In this document: positions 32,837 through 41,308 of the stretch, piece after piece | How positions within the stretch are numbered: position 1 is the first letter of the stretch | Layout of the letters: every line of letters starts with the position of its first letter | NCBI GenBank assembly: GCA_016718315.1 | Contig: JADKDV010000004.1 | Location: forward strand, 744,001-808,000 | Direction of reading: 5' to 3' | From: Candidatus Obscuribacter sp. | GTDB taxonomy: Bacteria; Cyanobacteriota; Vampirovibrionia; Obscuribacterales; Obscuribacteraceae | Length of the DNA stretch: 64,000 nucleotides | Notes under the pieces: model-generated | Database searches by the model: none | What the model was told of the DNA's origin: nothing | The model's input: only the letters and a program-made list of their open reading frames with translations | Position numbers and translations under genes: made by a program

Positions 32837-34408
32837 ATGTCAAATCAACTGGATCTAGCCACCACTGGTGGTCTTGTTCAAGAGACCGAAGTGGCTTTAA
32901 TTGGAGCCGGTCTGGTGGGCTCTCTTCTGGCTGTGCTACTGGCTCAGCGCGGTTTTAAGGTAGATGTTTTTGAGCGTCGTCCGGATATGCGCAAAGAAAC
33001 CATCTCAGCTGGACGTTCCATCAACCTGGCCATTTCAACTCGAGGCATAAGGGCCCTGGCTAAAGCTGGTCTGGATACTTCTATCCTCTCCCAAGCTGTA
33101 CAGATGCCAGGGCGGATGATCCACCCCAAAGTCGCTCCCGGCAAAATTGGCGATCTGGTTTTTCAGCCTTATGGTAAGGACGATAGTGAATACATCAACT
33201 CTATAAGCCGTGCCACACTCAATAAGATGCTCATGGATAAGGCGGAAGAAACCGGTAAGGTCAATATCCACTTTAAACAAAAAGCAGTTGATTTTGATTT
33301 TGCCAATAACTTTATCGACGTCGAAGACGAAAGTCTCAAGCGCAAAACTATTGCTGCCGATATTGTTATTGGTACAGATGGTTCAGCTAGTCATATGCGC
33401 GACAAAATGATGGAGCGACCGGGCTATCAATTTAAATCAGAACGACTTATTTACGGCTACAAAGAGTTGCTCATACCGGCTGCCCCAGGTGGTGGCTTTA
33501 AGATGGAAAAGAATGCTTTGCATATCTGGCCTCGAGGCAGTTTTATGCTGATTGCTCTGCCCAACTATGAGGGTACTTTTACATGTACGCTTTTTTTGCC
33601 AATGGAAGGTCCAGTCAGTTTTGCTACACTCAAAGATAGAGAGACAGTAGCTAAGTTTTTTGATGATGAGTTTGCCGATGCTGTGCCTCTCATCGATAAT
33701 TTGCTTGATACATTTTTTGATAATCCTACCGGTCATATGGACACTATCAAATGCTATCCCTGGAATATTGAAGGCTCGGCCCTGCTCCTTGGCGATGCTG
33801 CTCATGGTATCGTGCCATTTTATGGACAGGGCGCCAATTGCGGTTTTGAGGATTTGACTGTACTGAGTCAGTGCATCGAAGACCACCTCACCCGTGGTGG
33901 CAGTCTTTATATTGACCATCGTCAAAATGACAGTTTAAGACCTGATGGTACATCTTCTGGTACGCCCGATGGCAGAGCTGCTGACAGACAACCGCGCAGA
34001 CTCAAAGAGGGCTCTAGCAATTGGAAGTCAATCTTTGAGGATCTTGTCAATCGTCGTAAGGTCAATTGCGATGCTATAGCCGATATGGCTGTGGAAAACC
34101 TCTATGAGATGAGTGACAAAGTGGCAGACCCTCGATTTTTGATGGCTAAAGCTGTTGAAAAAATCCTGGAGAAGAAGTTTCCCGGTGAATACAAGTCACG
34201 TTACTCGCTGGTTACTTTTAGCAATGCGCCCTATAAGCTCGCCATGGATGTGGGCATAGTCTGCGATGGCATCCTCAAAGAGTTGTGTGCCGACTTAAAA
34301 ACTGCCGATGACGTGGACCTGGTCAAAGCCAAGTCTCTCATTGATGAGAGGCTGGCGCCGCTGCTTTTGACCATGCCTAGAGACGCCATGGAGACCGTCA
34401 AGGTCTGA
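32837..34408 (+). CDS. kmo: Kynurenine 3-monooxygenase
   Basis: A 523-residue FAD-dependent aromatic hydroxylase turning kynurenine into 3-hydroxykynurenine with NADPH and oxygen. The Rossmann motif is GAGLVGSLLAVLLAQRG. GRSINLAISTRG and the second FAD motif LLGDAAHGIVPFYGQGANCGFED are clear. At about residues 355-395 there is a polar insertion (RQNDSLRPDGTSSGTPDGR) absent from typical family members, which explains the extra length. The C-terminal region is hydrophilic enough to be soluble, unlike the eukaryotic membrane-bound form. The ATG directly follows the kynU TAA. Transcription order is dioxygenase, decarboxylase, kynureninase, monooxygenase, the reverse of pathway order. Confidence 0.94.
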   Translation: MSNQLDLATTGGLVQETEVALIGAGLVGSLLAVLLAQRGFKVDVFERRPDMRKETISAGRSINLAISTRGIRALAKAGLDTSILSQAVQMPGRMIHPKVAPGKIGDLVFQPYGKDDSEYINSISRATLNKMLMDKAEETGKVNIHFKQKAVDFDFANNFIDVEDESLKRKTIAADIVIGTDGSASHMRDKMMERPGYQFKSERLIYGYKELLIPAAPGGGFKMEKNALHIWPRGSFMLIALPNYEGTFTCTLFLPMEGPVSFATLKDRETVAKFFDDEFADAVPLIDNLLDTFFDNPTGHMDTIKCYPWNIEGSALLLGDAAHGIVPFYGQGANCGFEDLTVLSQCIEDHLTRGGSLYIDHRQNDSLRPDGTSSGTPDGRAADRQPRRLKEGSSNWKSIFEDLVNRRKVNCDAIADMAVENLYEMSDKVADPRFLMAKAVEKILEKKFPGEYKSRYSLVTFSNAPYKLAMDVGIVCDGILKELCADLKTADDVDLVKAKSLIDERLAPLLLTMPRDAMETVKV

Positions 34409-34538
34409 TTGCCTGTCCTTTACAGCTTGTGCGTGCATAAATATACTCGGCAGGGTATATAGCTTGGGCTGGCTATTTTTAGCTGGTAACCAGGTAATTG
34501 ACAGCATTTCATTTTGTCATGGCTGTTTGGAGGCATTT

Positions 34539-35576
34539 ATGGGTCAACCGGGCGGCGCCAGTGAGCGCTCTGAGGACGATAATAAGCATAAAAGTGTAGT
34601 CCCAGTAGGTGATACTACTTTGTCCAACCCGGGCAAGCCAGAGCAAAACCAGGATGTCTTTGGGCATTTTGTTCAGCAGATTAATTCACCGGATGTTGAT
34701 TGCAAAAGTATCTATTCCAAGCCTGTCAACGCCAGGTCTATTACAGCTCTCGAATTTGACAATTGCTACTACGGTCAAACCACATCCAACGGACGATCCC
34801 GTGAACTAGCTACACCGGTCATGCAGCCTGGTGCTGATGGCGTGCCCCGACCGCAAATGGAGCGCATTACTACTCAGGGTACGACTATGGACAGTCGTCG
34901 TCTTGATGTCTTTATGCATGCACTGCCAGCGGTGCGGCCTGTGTCTTTTGATACTGCCACTGGACGCAAAAGCGGCACTGCTGTCACTGTCTCCGAAGAC
35001 GGACTGATGGTCACCAATAAGCATGTCGTGGACGGTTCAAATGGCACCATCAATGTCACTATGCTGGGTAAAGACGGTAAGGAAGAAACCCGTACAGCTC
35101 GTGTAGTCAAAGTCGAAGGCAAGCAAGATCTTGCACTTTTGCAGTTAGATCGCAAACCTGGTGAGACATTTTTGGCCCTGCCGCTGAGTAAAGAGACCAG
35201 TTGGCGCCAGCGTGAGCCCCTGGTAGAAATGGGCAACGCCAATGGTGAAGGCAAAATCAGTATGGCCAAATCCAGATACGAGGATATGGTCAGACAAAGT
35301 GACATTCCCTTTGACCAGCAGCCGCCTGAAGTGCGGCAGGGTCTTACAATGTTTAAGTTAGAAGCCACAGTGCCACATGGTTATTCGGGCGGAGTGGTAT
35401 TAAGCGTGCCTGGTTCTGAGCGCCGCAGTGATGGTAAAGTGCACAGATTAGGGACTTCTGCTATAAGAGCGATTACTGATTATAGTGACACCGACCGCAC
35501 TGCCTATGTGATTCCGGCTGCTCGGGTGCAAGAGTTACTGGATCAATACCGGCGCGATCAAGCCAAAAAGAAGTAG
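34539..35576 (+). CDS. Trypsin-like (S1C/HtrA-type) serine protease without signal peptide
   Basis: A 345-residue protein from ATG 34539, which has GGAGG 6 nt upstream; an open frame back to 34464 lacks such a site. The first 140 residues are polar and low in complexity. The chymotrypsin-fold protease shows a complete triad: H162 in VTNKHVV, D197 in KQDLALLQL and S283 in HGYSGGVV. It resembles HtrA-like proteases but has no PDZ domain and no signal peptide. The protein is expected to act on extracytoplasmic or damaged proteins; its location here is unresolved. The end is basic (RRDQAKKK). Confidence 0.82.
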   Translation: MGQPGGASERSEDDNKHKSVVPVGDTTLSNPGKPEQNQDVFGHFVQQINSPDVDCKSIYSKPVNARSITALEFDNCYYGQTTSNGRSRELATPVMQPGADGVPRPQMERITTQGTTMDSRRLDVFMHALPAVRPVSFDTATGRKSGTAVTVSEDGLMVTNKHVVDGSNGTINVTMLGKDGKEETRTARVVKVEGKQDLALLQLDRKPGETFLALPLSKETSWRQREPLVEMGNANGEGKISMAKSRYEDMVRQSDIPFDQQPPEVRQGLTMFKLEATVPHGYSGGVVLSVPGSERRSDGKVHRLGTSAIRAITDYSDTDRTAYVIPAARVQELLDQYRRDQAKKK

Positions 35577-35617
35577 AAGCAAAGTTAGTTGGTGTTTGAG
35601 TTCTGAAAGGATTTTTT

Positions 35618-36370
35618 TTGAGCAGGCAGTTAGTGAAATTGCTCTGGTTACTGGCAGTACCATTGAGCTTTGTATTTCAGTTTGCCAATGCTTCGCCGTC
35701 ATCTGATCAATCATCATTGATACCGGCCCTAAAGTTAAAGCAAAAGCACTATTACTGGGGCGATACGGAGACAATTGTCTCTCTGGATGGTATACGCATA
35801 GATAATCGAGGGCGCATGTTCTACAGCCTTGTGGCTAAGAGCCCAAGCTGGGATGTGATTGTTTTTCGTGATGACGATAAGACCTACCTCAGACAAAGTC
35901 TCAGTGATTTTGAGTCTACTGGTATGGTCAATAACTTCGTTGTGGAAAAACGTCCGAGGAATTTTGGATTTAAGAAAGAAGAAACTTTAGTCAAGTTTGA
36001 CGGGATAACAGTTAAGCAGCTTGTGCATGGTCCGCATTTTTATCAATACCTACCTCTAGGTATGGTTGCTGCAAAGCAGGTCGAAAGGATTTTGTATATC
36101 GCCTACAAACTGCCGACCAATGGCGGTATCCCAGTAATGATGCGGAAATACAGTAAAGGAACGGATTGGTTGACTGGTATCAAAGATCCTGGCCGCCATA
36201 AAGCACTTTTAGAGACCAGTAAAATTGAGAATTTGCGTGTGTCAAAAAGTATTTTTGATGCTCCGCTGAACTATAAGTTGAGAGGCTCCATGCAGGAAGT
36301 CCTAATGAGTAAAACCAGCCGAGATGCGTCGGGTGACCTGGAAGTACTCATTGGCGATAAGAAGCAGTGA
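35618..36370 (+). CDS. Unknown exported protein
   Basis: A 250-residue protein starting at TTG 35618 with an AAGG site 7 nt upstream. The N-terminal signal peptide (VKLLWLLAVPLSFVFQF, cleavage after ANA near residue 25) predicts export. The mature part alternates short strands (SLDGIRIDNRGRMFYSLV, DVIVFRDDDKTYLRQSL) and is probably a beta-rich domain. It has no cysteine-based or hydrolase motif. I do not recognise it. It lies 41 nt after the protease gene on the same strand, so the pair may be cotranscribed. Confidence 0.6.
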   Translation: MSRQLVKLLWLLAVPLSFVFQFANASPSSDQSSLIPALKLKQKHYYWGDTETIVSLDGIRIDNRGRMFYSLVAKSPSWDVIVFRDDDKTYLRQSLSDFESTGMVNNFVVEKRPRNFGFKKEETLVKFDGITVKQLVHGPHFYQYLPLGMVAAKQVERILYIAYKLPTNGGIPVMMRKYSKGTDWLTGIKDPGRHKALLETSKIENLRVSKSIFDAPLNYKLRGSMQEVLMSKTSRDASGDLEVLIGDKKQ

Positions 36371-36493
36371 GATTTTTAGCTTTAAAAGGCTGCTATTGCA
36401 ACGTTTAATGTGCAAGTTATGGTTTTGACATAATCCCAATCTACCTTGCAAGTGTAAGAGCTCGCCAGGTAAATAGAGGAGGACGAGTCAATC

Positions 36494-36979
36494 ATGTCAA
36501 AGACCGGAGACCTTAGAGATGGATTGTTAGACTCGGGTCGTCAATTTACTAAAGTAGATCTGTTTGCACTAAATATACATAGTACTGATGATATGGTGTA
36601 TCTCACTACAAAAAGCGGACTCACACTCAAAGGTACAAATGACCGCCCCATTGTGCCTGGCGAGATTTTTGGTTACCTGCAAAATGATGGTGCTCTTTTG
36701 TTAGATGCAGAAGGCTATTTAATTAAACGAGTGGGAGAGGACAAACACCGTCCTGTGCCAAGCCGTACACTGGGTGATCGCGCTCATTTGGCAATAAAGT
36801 CTTTGAATGGAATTGCTGATTTTGAGTTTTTGTGGCGCAGGAAGTGGACATCCAATCTCTCTAACGTTAAAAAGGTCAATCAACAGTTTGATTGGGAGCT
36901 TTTGGAGTGCGCCAATGTGCGCCAGAGACAAGCTTGTTATGCCGGTTCTGCTGGTGCTCTTGTTTTGAACCGCTGGTAA
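36494..36979 (+). CDS. Unknown small protein
   Basis: A 161-residue protein with a strong ribosome-binding site (GAGGAGGA about 9 nt before ATG 36494). It has no signal peptide and no membrane segment. The middle shows VYLTTKSGLTLKG and PGEIFGYLQNDGALLLDAEG, suggesting a compact beta domain, and the C-terminus is helical with two cysteines. I do not recognise it. The next gene starts 37 nt later on the same strand, so they probably form an operon. Confidence 0.6.
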   Translation: MSKTGDLRDGLLDSGRQFTKVDLFALNIHSTDDMVYLTTKSGLTLKGTNDRPIVPGEIFGYLQNDGALLLDAEGYLIKRVGEDKHRPVPSRTLGDRAHLAIKSLNGIADFEFLWRRKWTSNLSNVKKVNQQFDWELLECANVRQRQACYAGSAGALVLNRW

Positions 36980-37016
36980 AGGTCAACGCTTATTTATTTT
37001 CTTTTGGAGGTGTAAG

Positions 37017-37691
37017 TTGAAGCACGTCCTGCCAGGCCCTGCTCAAATGAATGCCATGTGTGAAGACATAAATCCTCTCTGGTTTGTCTTGCAATGTCTT
37101 TTGCTATTTGTTTGCTTGTTGGCTCTCACTTTTGTACTCAGTCTCAGTCTGTGTTCTATGGCGCCACTGGTCGCTCTTGTTTGTGGCGACCCCTTCTGGC
37201 AAAACGCCACAATTCCTATTGATGACAATTTTGAGCATTCTGTGCGATTCGCTTTCTGGTCATCTTTACTGATTATGGGGGCGTTTATGTACGTCAGGTC
37301 TTGCCTGCGTGATCGCTTTGGCCGTACCTTTAATGTCTACAATCGCACTTTGGATTTTCCTTTTGCTCAGACAGTTGAGCTAACATGCGCATTTGTCTCA
37401 GAAAACGCTATCAATGGCAATTATAGAGTGGACCAACGGAGTAATTGCGTAATCGCTCAAGTAGCAGAGAGCTTTTGGTGCGTTAGTTATCTTGAAGTTG
37501 CGGTGGTCATGTCAAAATCTGGAATGACAACTATCTTGGTTAAGTGTACTTCGCAGCCCAAAAATCTGTTTATTATCTTTAGCGGTTTCTTTTGCGATTG
37601 CGGCATCAGTAGTCGTCAGATTACGCTGATGGACAGTGTCTTTGATTCTTTTATGCTGTTTCGTTCTGAACAAGCTAGAGCGCTGGTGTAG
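37017..37691 (+). CDS. Unknown two-pass membrane protein
   Basis: A 224-residue protein starting at TTG 37017, with GGAGG 7-11 nt upstream (TTTTGGAGGTGTAAG). There are two membrane segments, at about residues 22-55 (WFVLQCLLLFVCLLALTF) and 78-96 (FWSSLLIMGAFMYV). A soluble C-terminal domain of about 125 residues follows, rich in beta strands and containing seven cysteines (including CDCG). I do not recognise it. It converges on the Ser/Thr kinase gene 20 nt away. Confidence 0.6.
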   Translation: MKHVLPGPAQMNAMCEDINPLWFVLQCLLLFVCLLALTFVLSLSLCSMAPLVALVCGDPFWQNATIPIDDNFEHSVRFAFWSSLLIMGAFMYVRSCLRDRFGRTFNVYNRTLDFPFAQTVELTCAFVSENAINGNYRVDQRSNCVIAQVAESFWCVSYLEVAVVMSKSGMTTILVKCTSQPKNLFIIFSGFFCDCGISSRQITLMDSVFDSFMLFRSEQARALV

Positions 37692-37711
37692 AGGTTTAGA
37701 GTGTTGCCATT

Positions 37712-39991
37712 TTAGAAGAGTGCATCCTTGATTTGTTTGGCGTGCTTTTTACGATCATAGTGTAAGTTTGGTGCGCGTGGAAACTCCAGGCTGTCCTGCT
37801 TAAACGGTCCCCGTCTTGGGCCGAATAGCGCTTCTCTACCAAAGTCATAGTGCTCATAATTAAAGTCGATTTTGTGGCCTTTAAATATGTTTTGTGTGGA
37901 CAATGGCCAGATTTCGTCTGTGTAAAAGTGCTTCAGACCTTTGATCTGGCAGAGAGTAAGAGCAGCTTCTTTAGTCAGTTTGGGACAGCGAAATATACGC
38001 AATGTTTGTAGACCTTTTGAGGTCTCAAGTAGCTTTAAATCTCTGTCGGTGATATCTAGCTCTACCAATGTCAGCTCTTTGATATTGCTGTGTTGGGGCA
38101 TGCTGGAGAGGAGCGGTTGTATCATCGGTACATCCTTGATATAGAGCGCGCTGAGTTTAGAGAGTAGCCGCATATTGGCGATGTCGGAGCCTTTTAGAGG
38201 CAAGCCAAACTCTTCCGGGTCATAGTCGAGTGCGCTGGCTGGTGGCACTCCCGAGACTCCCAGTGAATGTAATGCCGTAAGCTTGTCTATCATTGCTAAG
38301 TGTTTTACCGATAGCGGCGAGCTAAGATCGCCGCGCAGACCTCTTGCCGTATGAAAAAATGAGAGATGCTCTAGTTGGTTCCAGTCTTTAACCTGGTTGA
38401 TAACGCGCTCTGGCTGTGTGCTGATAAGCTCCAATCCCTGGATATTGTCTTTACCAAATCGATCGCAGAGATCTGGTAGGTTGGCGCACTCACCGTGCAG
38501 GTAGAGGTATATCTTGGCTGACGCTGGTACATTAATTGTGTTTACTGCCTTTTGCAGCGCATTGTCGTTGGCTCGGATGTAGCCGATATAGTAGGGGAAG
38601 TCGAATCGTTTGATGGGAAGGTGATCTTGATCTTTGGTGAGAGTGACAAAACCAGATTGCTCTTGCATCGCTTGCTTGATTAGTTGGGTGGAAGAGGGGC
38701 TGTGACTGAGAAAGCGCGTATCATCTTTTTGTAGTTTTGCTTGCAGCGCTTTTTTGTTGGCTTCACTTGCGACATTGTTTGTAGCTAGAGTCGTCGCCAA
38801 CCAGATACCACAAGCCAGTGCCACTGTGCCAAAAACAAAAATCGCCACAATCAATGCCAGTGAACTGTCTTGAATCCTGTTTTGTTTGCTCTTTGGTGAT
38901 GCTTGGCTGGCGGTGCTTTGCCCTCTCGGTTTAGCATCAGCCTTTATCACTGTCTGTATAACAGCTTTGCCTTCCAGTATGCGAGTGAGATCATGGTTCA
39001 CCTGTTTCATGTTTTGATAACGCTGATCTGGATTTTTGCAGAGCATTTTGGCTATGGCAGCTTCGATAGATTTTGAGAATTTGCCATCGGGATAGACACT
39101 GCTGATGAGCGGCGCTTCTTCAGTCTGGTGCATCATGATGGTCTCCATGGCAGTGCTGCCACATAGTGGTGGAATCCCAGTGAGAGACTCAAATAGAGCG
39201 CAACCAAGTGAATAGATGTCGGAGCGGTGATCTAGCGGCTGTCCAGCGCCTTGTTCGGGACTCATATAGTATGGTGTGCCAAATACGGCTCCAGCCATCG
39301 TTTGATTCTGGCTTTCTACCTCGGTTTTTAAAATATAGTTGTGACGGCCGGTATTGAGTCTGGCAATACCAAAGTCGACTATTTTGACTCTTTCTTTGCC
39401 GCTCTCCTGGTAGACCATGACGTTTGATGGTTTGATGTCACGGTGGATGATATCCTGTTGGTGTGCGGCATCCAGAGCGTCCGCTAGCTGGATAAAAATT
39501 TTGACAGCCTGATCCACCGGTAAGCGATGCTTTTGCTCAATTATTTGAGCCAATGATTGACCAGAGAGCAAATCCATGACGTAATAGGGACATTGCTGAT
39601 TGTCTATGCCCATGTTGTGGATGCTCACTACACCAGGGTGGTGCAGCCTGGCCAGTGCTTTTGCTTCTGACTGAAATCTATTCCAGCTATCGAGTGTGAT
39701 TGAGTCAGCCGCCAGTATTTTTAAGGCATATTCTTTGCCCAGCACTATATGCTGGCAGTGAAAAACGACACCCATGCCACCTGTGCCCAATAGCCAGAGT
39801 AGTCGATACGTACCGTCGATGATATCGCCGGTTGAATAGGTCTTGGTGCTGCCCCGGCCCAGAGCGATTGAGGCTGTCTGTCTCTGTTCCGACATCTTTG
39901 TCGAATCCAGTACGAGCGCATGCATTGTGCTCCAGGTCTCTAGTTGATCTGGACCCAATGTCGAATCATTTTGTCGGTCGTCGCTCTGCAT
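37712..39991 (-). CDS. Transmembrane Ser/Thr protein kinase with LRR-like extracytoplasmic region
   Basis: A 759-residue PknB-type kinase. The kinase domain spans about residues 60-335: LLGTGGMGVV (glycine loop), the YALKIL lysine, HRDIKPSNVMV (catalytic loop), DFGIAR and GTPYYMSPEQGAG. All catalytic residues are present. A membrane segment lies at about 377-400 (LALIVAIFVFGTVALACGIWL). The outer region of some 350 residues has leucine-rich-repeat-like units (LEHLSFFHTARGL, LTALHSLGVSGV, LQTLRIFRCPKL), a plausible binding surface for an outside signal or for another protein. It is monocistronic in appearance. Confidence 0.9.
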   Translation of the reverse strand: MQSDDRQNDSTLGPDQLETWSTMHALVLDSTKMSEQRQTASIALGRGSTKTYSTGDIIDGTYRLLWLLGTGGMGVVFHCQHIVLGKEYALKILAADSITLDSWNRFQSEAKALARLHHPGVVSIHNMGIDNQQCPYYVMDLLSGQSLAQIIEQKHRLPVDQAVKIFIQLADALDAAHQQDIIHRDIKPSNVMVYQESGKERVKIVDFGIARLNTGRHNYILKTEVESQNQTMAGAVFGTPYYMSPEQGAGQPLDHRSDIYSLGCALFESLTGIPPLCGSTAMETIMMHQTEEAPLISSVYPDGKFSKSIEAAIAKMLCKNPDQRYQNMKQVNHDLTRILEGKAVIQTVIKADAKPRGQSTASQASPKSKQNRIQDSSLALIVAIFVFGTVALACGIWLATTLATNNVASEANKKALQAKLQKDDTRFLSHSPSSTQLIKQAMQEQSGFVTLTKDQDHLPIKRFDFPYYIGYIRANDNALQKAVNTINVPASAKIYLYLHGECANLPDLCDRFGKDNIQGLELISTQPERVINQVKDWNQLEHLSFFHTARGLRGDLSSPLSVKHLAMIDKLTALHSLGVSGVPPASALDYDPEEFGLPLKGSDIANMRLLSKLSALYIKDVPMIQPLLSSMPQHSNIKELTLVELDITDRDLKLLETSKGLQTLRIFRCPKLTKEAALTLCQIKGLKHFYTDEIWPLSTQNIFKGHKIDFNYEHYDFGREALFGPRRGPFKQDSLEFPRAPNLHYDRKKHAKQIKDALF

Positions 39992-40089
39992 AATTGGTCA
40001 TGTCAGGCAATAGTAAATGGTGGTGCACCTACTATTAAAAGCTACTGACATGTCAAAAAGCGGACAAATCAGGTGGGGATTTATTTGCC

Positions 40090-41079
40090 TTAGCGCATCG
40101 AGATAATGGCTCTAAATCTCACTTTGCCTGCTGCTACTTTCTTATAAGCTTCGGCGATGTCTTCAAATTTGAAGACTTCGATCATTGGCCTTACTTTGCC
40201 CTTTGCCACAAACTGCAAGGCTTCATAGAGGTGCTCTCTGTTATTTTGTTGGGAGCCCATTACTTTGATGCGCTTAGTGATAAAGTCCATTGGTGAGATG
40301 CTAATTGGCTCTGCGTCGGCTCCCATAACGACAAATTTGCCATCAGGACGGAGACCTTTGATAGCATCATTGGCTGCTTTAGAAGAATTGCCGCAATGCA
40401 AAATTATGTCTGCACCGCCTGCTTGCAGTAGTTCTTCTCCGTCCTTAACGATTAAATCGGCGCCGAGCTTTTTAATCATTTCTGTTTTGTCGCTGGAGCT
40501 TGTTATTGCAATTGTCTCAAATCCAGCTGCGTGAGCATATTGCAAAGCTAGATGACCAAGACCACCGATGCCCAGTACAGCCACTCTATCTCCCGGTTGA
40601 GGCTCAGCCCGTCTCAGTCCGCTCCATACGGTAAAGCCAGCGCAAAAGATGCAAGCGGCTTCTTCAAACGAGATAGAATCTGGTAGAAGCATCGTGCTAT
40701 TGGCGTCAGCCAGCATGTACTGAGCGTGGCCGCCATCGAGCTGAATGCCAGTGCCGATTTGTTCGGCGCAAAACATAGCGCGCCCGCGGTTACACCATTC
40801 GCATCTGCCGCAAGCATTTTGTAGCCATGGCACACCGACGCGGTCTCCCATATTTCTTGTGGTGACGGCACTGCCCAGTTCTACTATTTCACCCACCGGC
40901 TCGTGTCCCAGTGTATGTGGGAAGTGCACTGGAATGTGCCCCTCGGTTAAATGCACATCGGTATAGCAAAGACCACTTGCCACAATTTTGATCAAGACTT
41001 GATTAGGCGTAGGCTTTGGCTGGGGGATTTCTTTGATTTTCCATTCAGCGCTTACTGCTTCGACAACTGCTGATTTCAT
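40090..41079 (-). CDS. Zinc-dependent alcohol dehydrogenase (MDR family)
   Basis: A 329-residue medium-chain dehydrogenase that oxidises alcohols or reduces aldehydes with NAD(H). The catalytic zinc residues are in SGLCYTDVH and LGHEPVGE plus a later cysteine. The structural zinc loop is CGRCEWCNRGRAMFC. The coenzyme motif is GIGGLGHLALQYAHAAG. The length fits AdhP/AdhA-type bacterial enzymes. The start has AAAGGAAAA a few bases ahead of the ATG on the minus strand. Neighbours give no pathway hint, so the substrate is open. Confidence 0.92.
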   Translation of the reverse strand: MKSAVVEAVSAEWKIKEIPQPKPTPNQVLIKIVASGLCYTDVHLTEGHIPVHFPHTLGHEPVGEIVELGSAVTTRNMGDRVGVPWLQNACGRCEWCNRGRAMFCAEQIGTGIQLDGGHAQYMLADANSTMLLPDSISFEEAACIFCAGFTVWSGLRRAEPQPGDRVAVLGIGGLGHLALQYAHAAGFETIAITSSSDKTEMIKKLGADLIVKDGEELLQAGGADIILHCGNSSKAANDAIKGLRPDGKFVVMGADAEPISISPMDFITKRIKVMGSQQNNREHLYEALQFVAKGKVRPMIEVFKFEDIAEAYKKVAAGKVRFRAIISMR

Positions 41080-41215
41080 TGCATTTTCCTTTGATACATA
41101 TTAGCCAGAGGCAGACCTGGGACTTTGAAGTCGTTGTATATTAGACCGGTCGATTCTTGCCGTCAAGTAACTATTAATTGGAGGACAATTCTTTCCAAAT
41201 TTATTTTTGGTGGAT

Positions 41216-41245
41216 TTGTCAGCTCACAAAAATTGCACAAATAAT
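41216..41245 (+). promoter_or_regulatory. Candidate promoter of the subtilase-like gene
   Basis: TTGTCA (41216-41221) and AATAAT (41240-41245) are 18 nt apart. Transcription starting about 41252 would exclude an upstream TTG start at 41207 and supports translation from ATG 41309. Confidence 0.35.
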
Positions 41246-41308
41246 CTGTATATTGTTTTCATTGCCTCACCTCTTTTACCTCCTTTACCATTTTTTCTTA
41301 AAACACCT

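Noticed and set aside
41207..41308. Signal-peptide-like extension of the subtilase-like protein from a TTG
   Set aside because: A candidate promoter at 41216-41245 lies inside it, and there is no ribosome-binding site; the hydrophobic stretch could still be real, so this is not certain.
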